Of a stretch of 64,000 nucleotides of DNA, positions 62,504-64,000 are shown piece after piece. Under the pieces are notes generated by a model. The model saw only the letters and a program-made list of their open reading frames with translations, did no database searches and was not told where the DNA came from. A program made the translations under genes and the position numbers. Within the stretch, counting starts at the first letter, position 1; every line of letters starts with the position of its first letter. Origin of the DNA: Ignelater luminosus (lineage: Eukaryota > Arthropoda > Insecta > Coleoptera > Elateridae); the NCBI GenBank assembly GCA_011009095.1, contig VTPC01091222.1:26921-90920 (forward strand), read 5' to 3'.

Positions 62504-62714
62504 GCTATACCCTTTTAACCTCAAATTTAGACCAATCACTTTCAAACTGGAATCATTAATTTCAAGTTGAGACCAATTAATTTCAAATTGAGTCTAATCA
62601 ACTTGACACTGAATTCAGATTAGTCTCGATTTGAAATTGACTGGTCTCAACTTGAGACTGACTTTTCCAATTTGAAATTGATTGGTCCCAATTTGAAATT
62701 AAAAAAGTATAGCC
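62504..62714. repeat. foldback built from ~22-bp subrepeats
   Basis: The ends GCTATACCCTTTTAA and the inverted TTAAAAAAGTATAGC mirror each other. Between them a unit like TTTCAAATTGAGACCAATCA is repeated several times in both orientations, for example near 62565, 62600, 62630, 62670 and 62690. There is no coding sequence. The structure is that of a foldback element or a MITE with subterminal repeats. Confidence 0.78.
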
Positions 62715-64000
62715 CTAGACAACCCACATCGTCAATTTCTAGTGAGGCGACTCATTCAGAACCCACGAATCTTGACATTTTAAAATTGGAAGATAGACTT
62801 TTGTCTGAGATTATTCATCAAATTACCTTTGTTTATGAATGGTAAAATGATCAATGTAGAAAGTAGTAGGGTTAGTTTGGGCACTTCAACTCAAACTGGG
62901 GTTCTATATAAAAGATCTAGATGTTGGAATTGTAGGAAGAGAGACTCAAACTAGATTTTGTTCTTCTTGATCTTCCATCGTCAACAGCTCAATTTATCGT
63001 AGGCATCTTACTAAGGCTCTCCCGGATTATAAAGTAGGAGACCATGTACTGAAATGTAATTATATATAGCCACTTTATGAAACTTCTCTATCTACATTTT
63101 GCATCCATCGTCGATGAGATTAGCTAAGTTATATAATATAATCAGCTCATTTTATGCTGAAATTTTTCTTACCTTCTTTTGGAATAATTTTCTTTAGATC
63201 CCTCTAGCTAAGAGTCAAGGATACGAATCGAGTTTTCTTCGTCGTCATAATTAATCTTTTGGCTCAAGTCAGGATGTTCATAATGGCAATGGTACAGTGG
63301 CAAAGAGTGGAAAGCAGGATTGCTTCTTTTTGTATTTTAGCTTTGGGTTTCTAGATCTAGCTAGAAGATTTGTTGCAGCAGAGTTTTAGGTTTTAAATGC
63401 ATAGTATGCTGTACTTTAAAGCCTTTGGTGTGATTTTTGCTTGGTACATCCAAGAATGAACGTTAATTTCCGGAACGGATTTTGAAAAGAAAATGAATCC
63501 TTTAGTTAGACGGGTTCTGCTCTAAGCAGTCTGTGCGTTATTGCAGTGGAGGAGATGGTTTCCAAGGTCTTTATGAAAATGCGCTGTTTGTTATTGGATT
63601 TGGTTGGTAAACATTTGAAATTTCTTGAACTTGTAATAGTGACTTTGCAGTTTCTTTTATTTGTTTTTCCAAACAAAAAAGGTATATGTAACAGTCTTTT
63701 TTCCTTTCGATATCTGCATATTTGGTATAAGTTCAGCCTGATGAGTCTCACGATAATCTTAAATTTCAATTGCAAGCTTTGACACTACCAAGCCACACAC
63801 CTTCTAGTGTGAAAACAAATCGGTAGTTTTTCCATATCAGCACCGACTTGTTTTGTATTAAAAAATTGATCCTATTTGATCAGCTGAGCTATACAAAATA
63901 CGATATTCGGTAGCAGATCTCATTCAGTTTGGAGTTAGCTAGCTGGTATATTTTTATTTTTGTTTTTGAACAAATTTTTAGTAGGATCTTAAAATCATAC
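62715..64000. other. right-edge sequence, possibly upstream of otopetrin
   Basis: No confident gene. Near 62920-62945 a + strand reading RCWNCRKRE is faintly like a retroelement Gag zinc knuckle, but the CCHC spacing is not completed. Small frames at 63506-63782 on both strands have no recognisable motif. Confidence 0.35.

Noticed and set aside
62920-62950. Gag zinc knuckle of an LTR retrotransposon
   Set aside because: CWNC is present but the His and last Cys are not at the required spacing, and no pol motifs or LTRs are nearby.

Overview
The window looks like an animal nuclear genome, most likely an insect. It is AT-rich, its genes are split by GT-AG introns (several only 50-120 bp), and it carries many decayed DNA transposons (mariner, Tc1, pogo, hAT) and non-LTR retrotransposons. 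The short TTAGGTTAGG-type runs in the introns are also common in insects. The order cannot be fixed from sequence alone. No viral gene, toxin gene, rRNA, functional tRNA or CRISPR array was recognised.

Layout. 1-2.5 kb: a broken DD34D mariner and two foldback repeats, lying in an intron of a + strand gene. 2.8-8.06 kb: the last six coding exons of that gene, which I do not recognise; it ends in a Ser/Arg/Lys-rich tail. 8.1-23.3 kb: an intergenic stretch holding a pogo fragment, a mariner fragment, a decayed hAT transposase, and at least five short inverted-repeat elements, two of them copies of one family. 23.36-61.83 kb: one large minus-strand gene for an otopetrin proton channel (12 membrane segments), which ends tail-to-tail with the first gene. 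Its splice phases agree at every junction. It has two alternative 5' ends (one exon at 48 kb, or two exons at 60-62 kb) that join the same first membrane exon in the same phase. It also has a possible 66-bp cassette exon and two adjacent, individually skippable exons that code for a threonine-rich extracellular loop.

The otopetrin introns hold most of the other repeats: three long palindromes side by side at 28.1-30.3 kb (with a 10-N assembly gap at the centre of the second), two LINE fragments, a mariner-derived MITE, a tRNA-like SINE, a Tc1 element sitting inside a LINE at 55.3-56.6 kb, and a structurally complete DD41D mariner with identical 31-bp ends at 58.5-59.8 kb. The last 2 kb has a foldback built from short subrepeats.

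The best-supported new points are the otopetrin transcript architecture, the intact DD41D element, the Tc1-in-LINE nesting and the palindrome cluster. Everything was read by eye; exact element ends and family names need database comparison.
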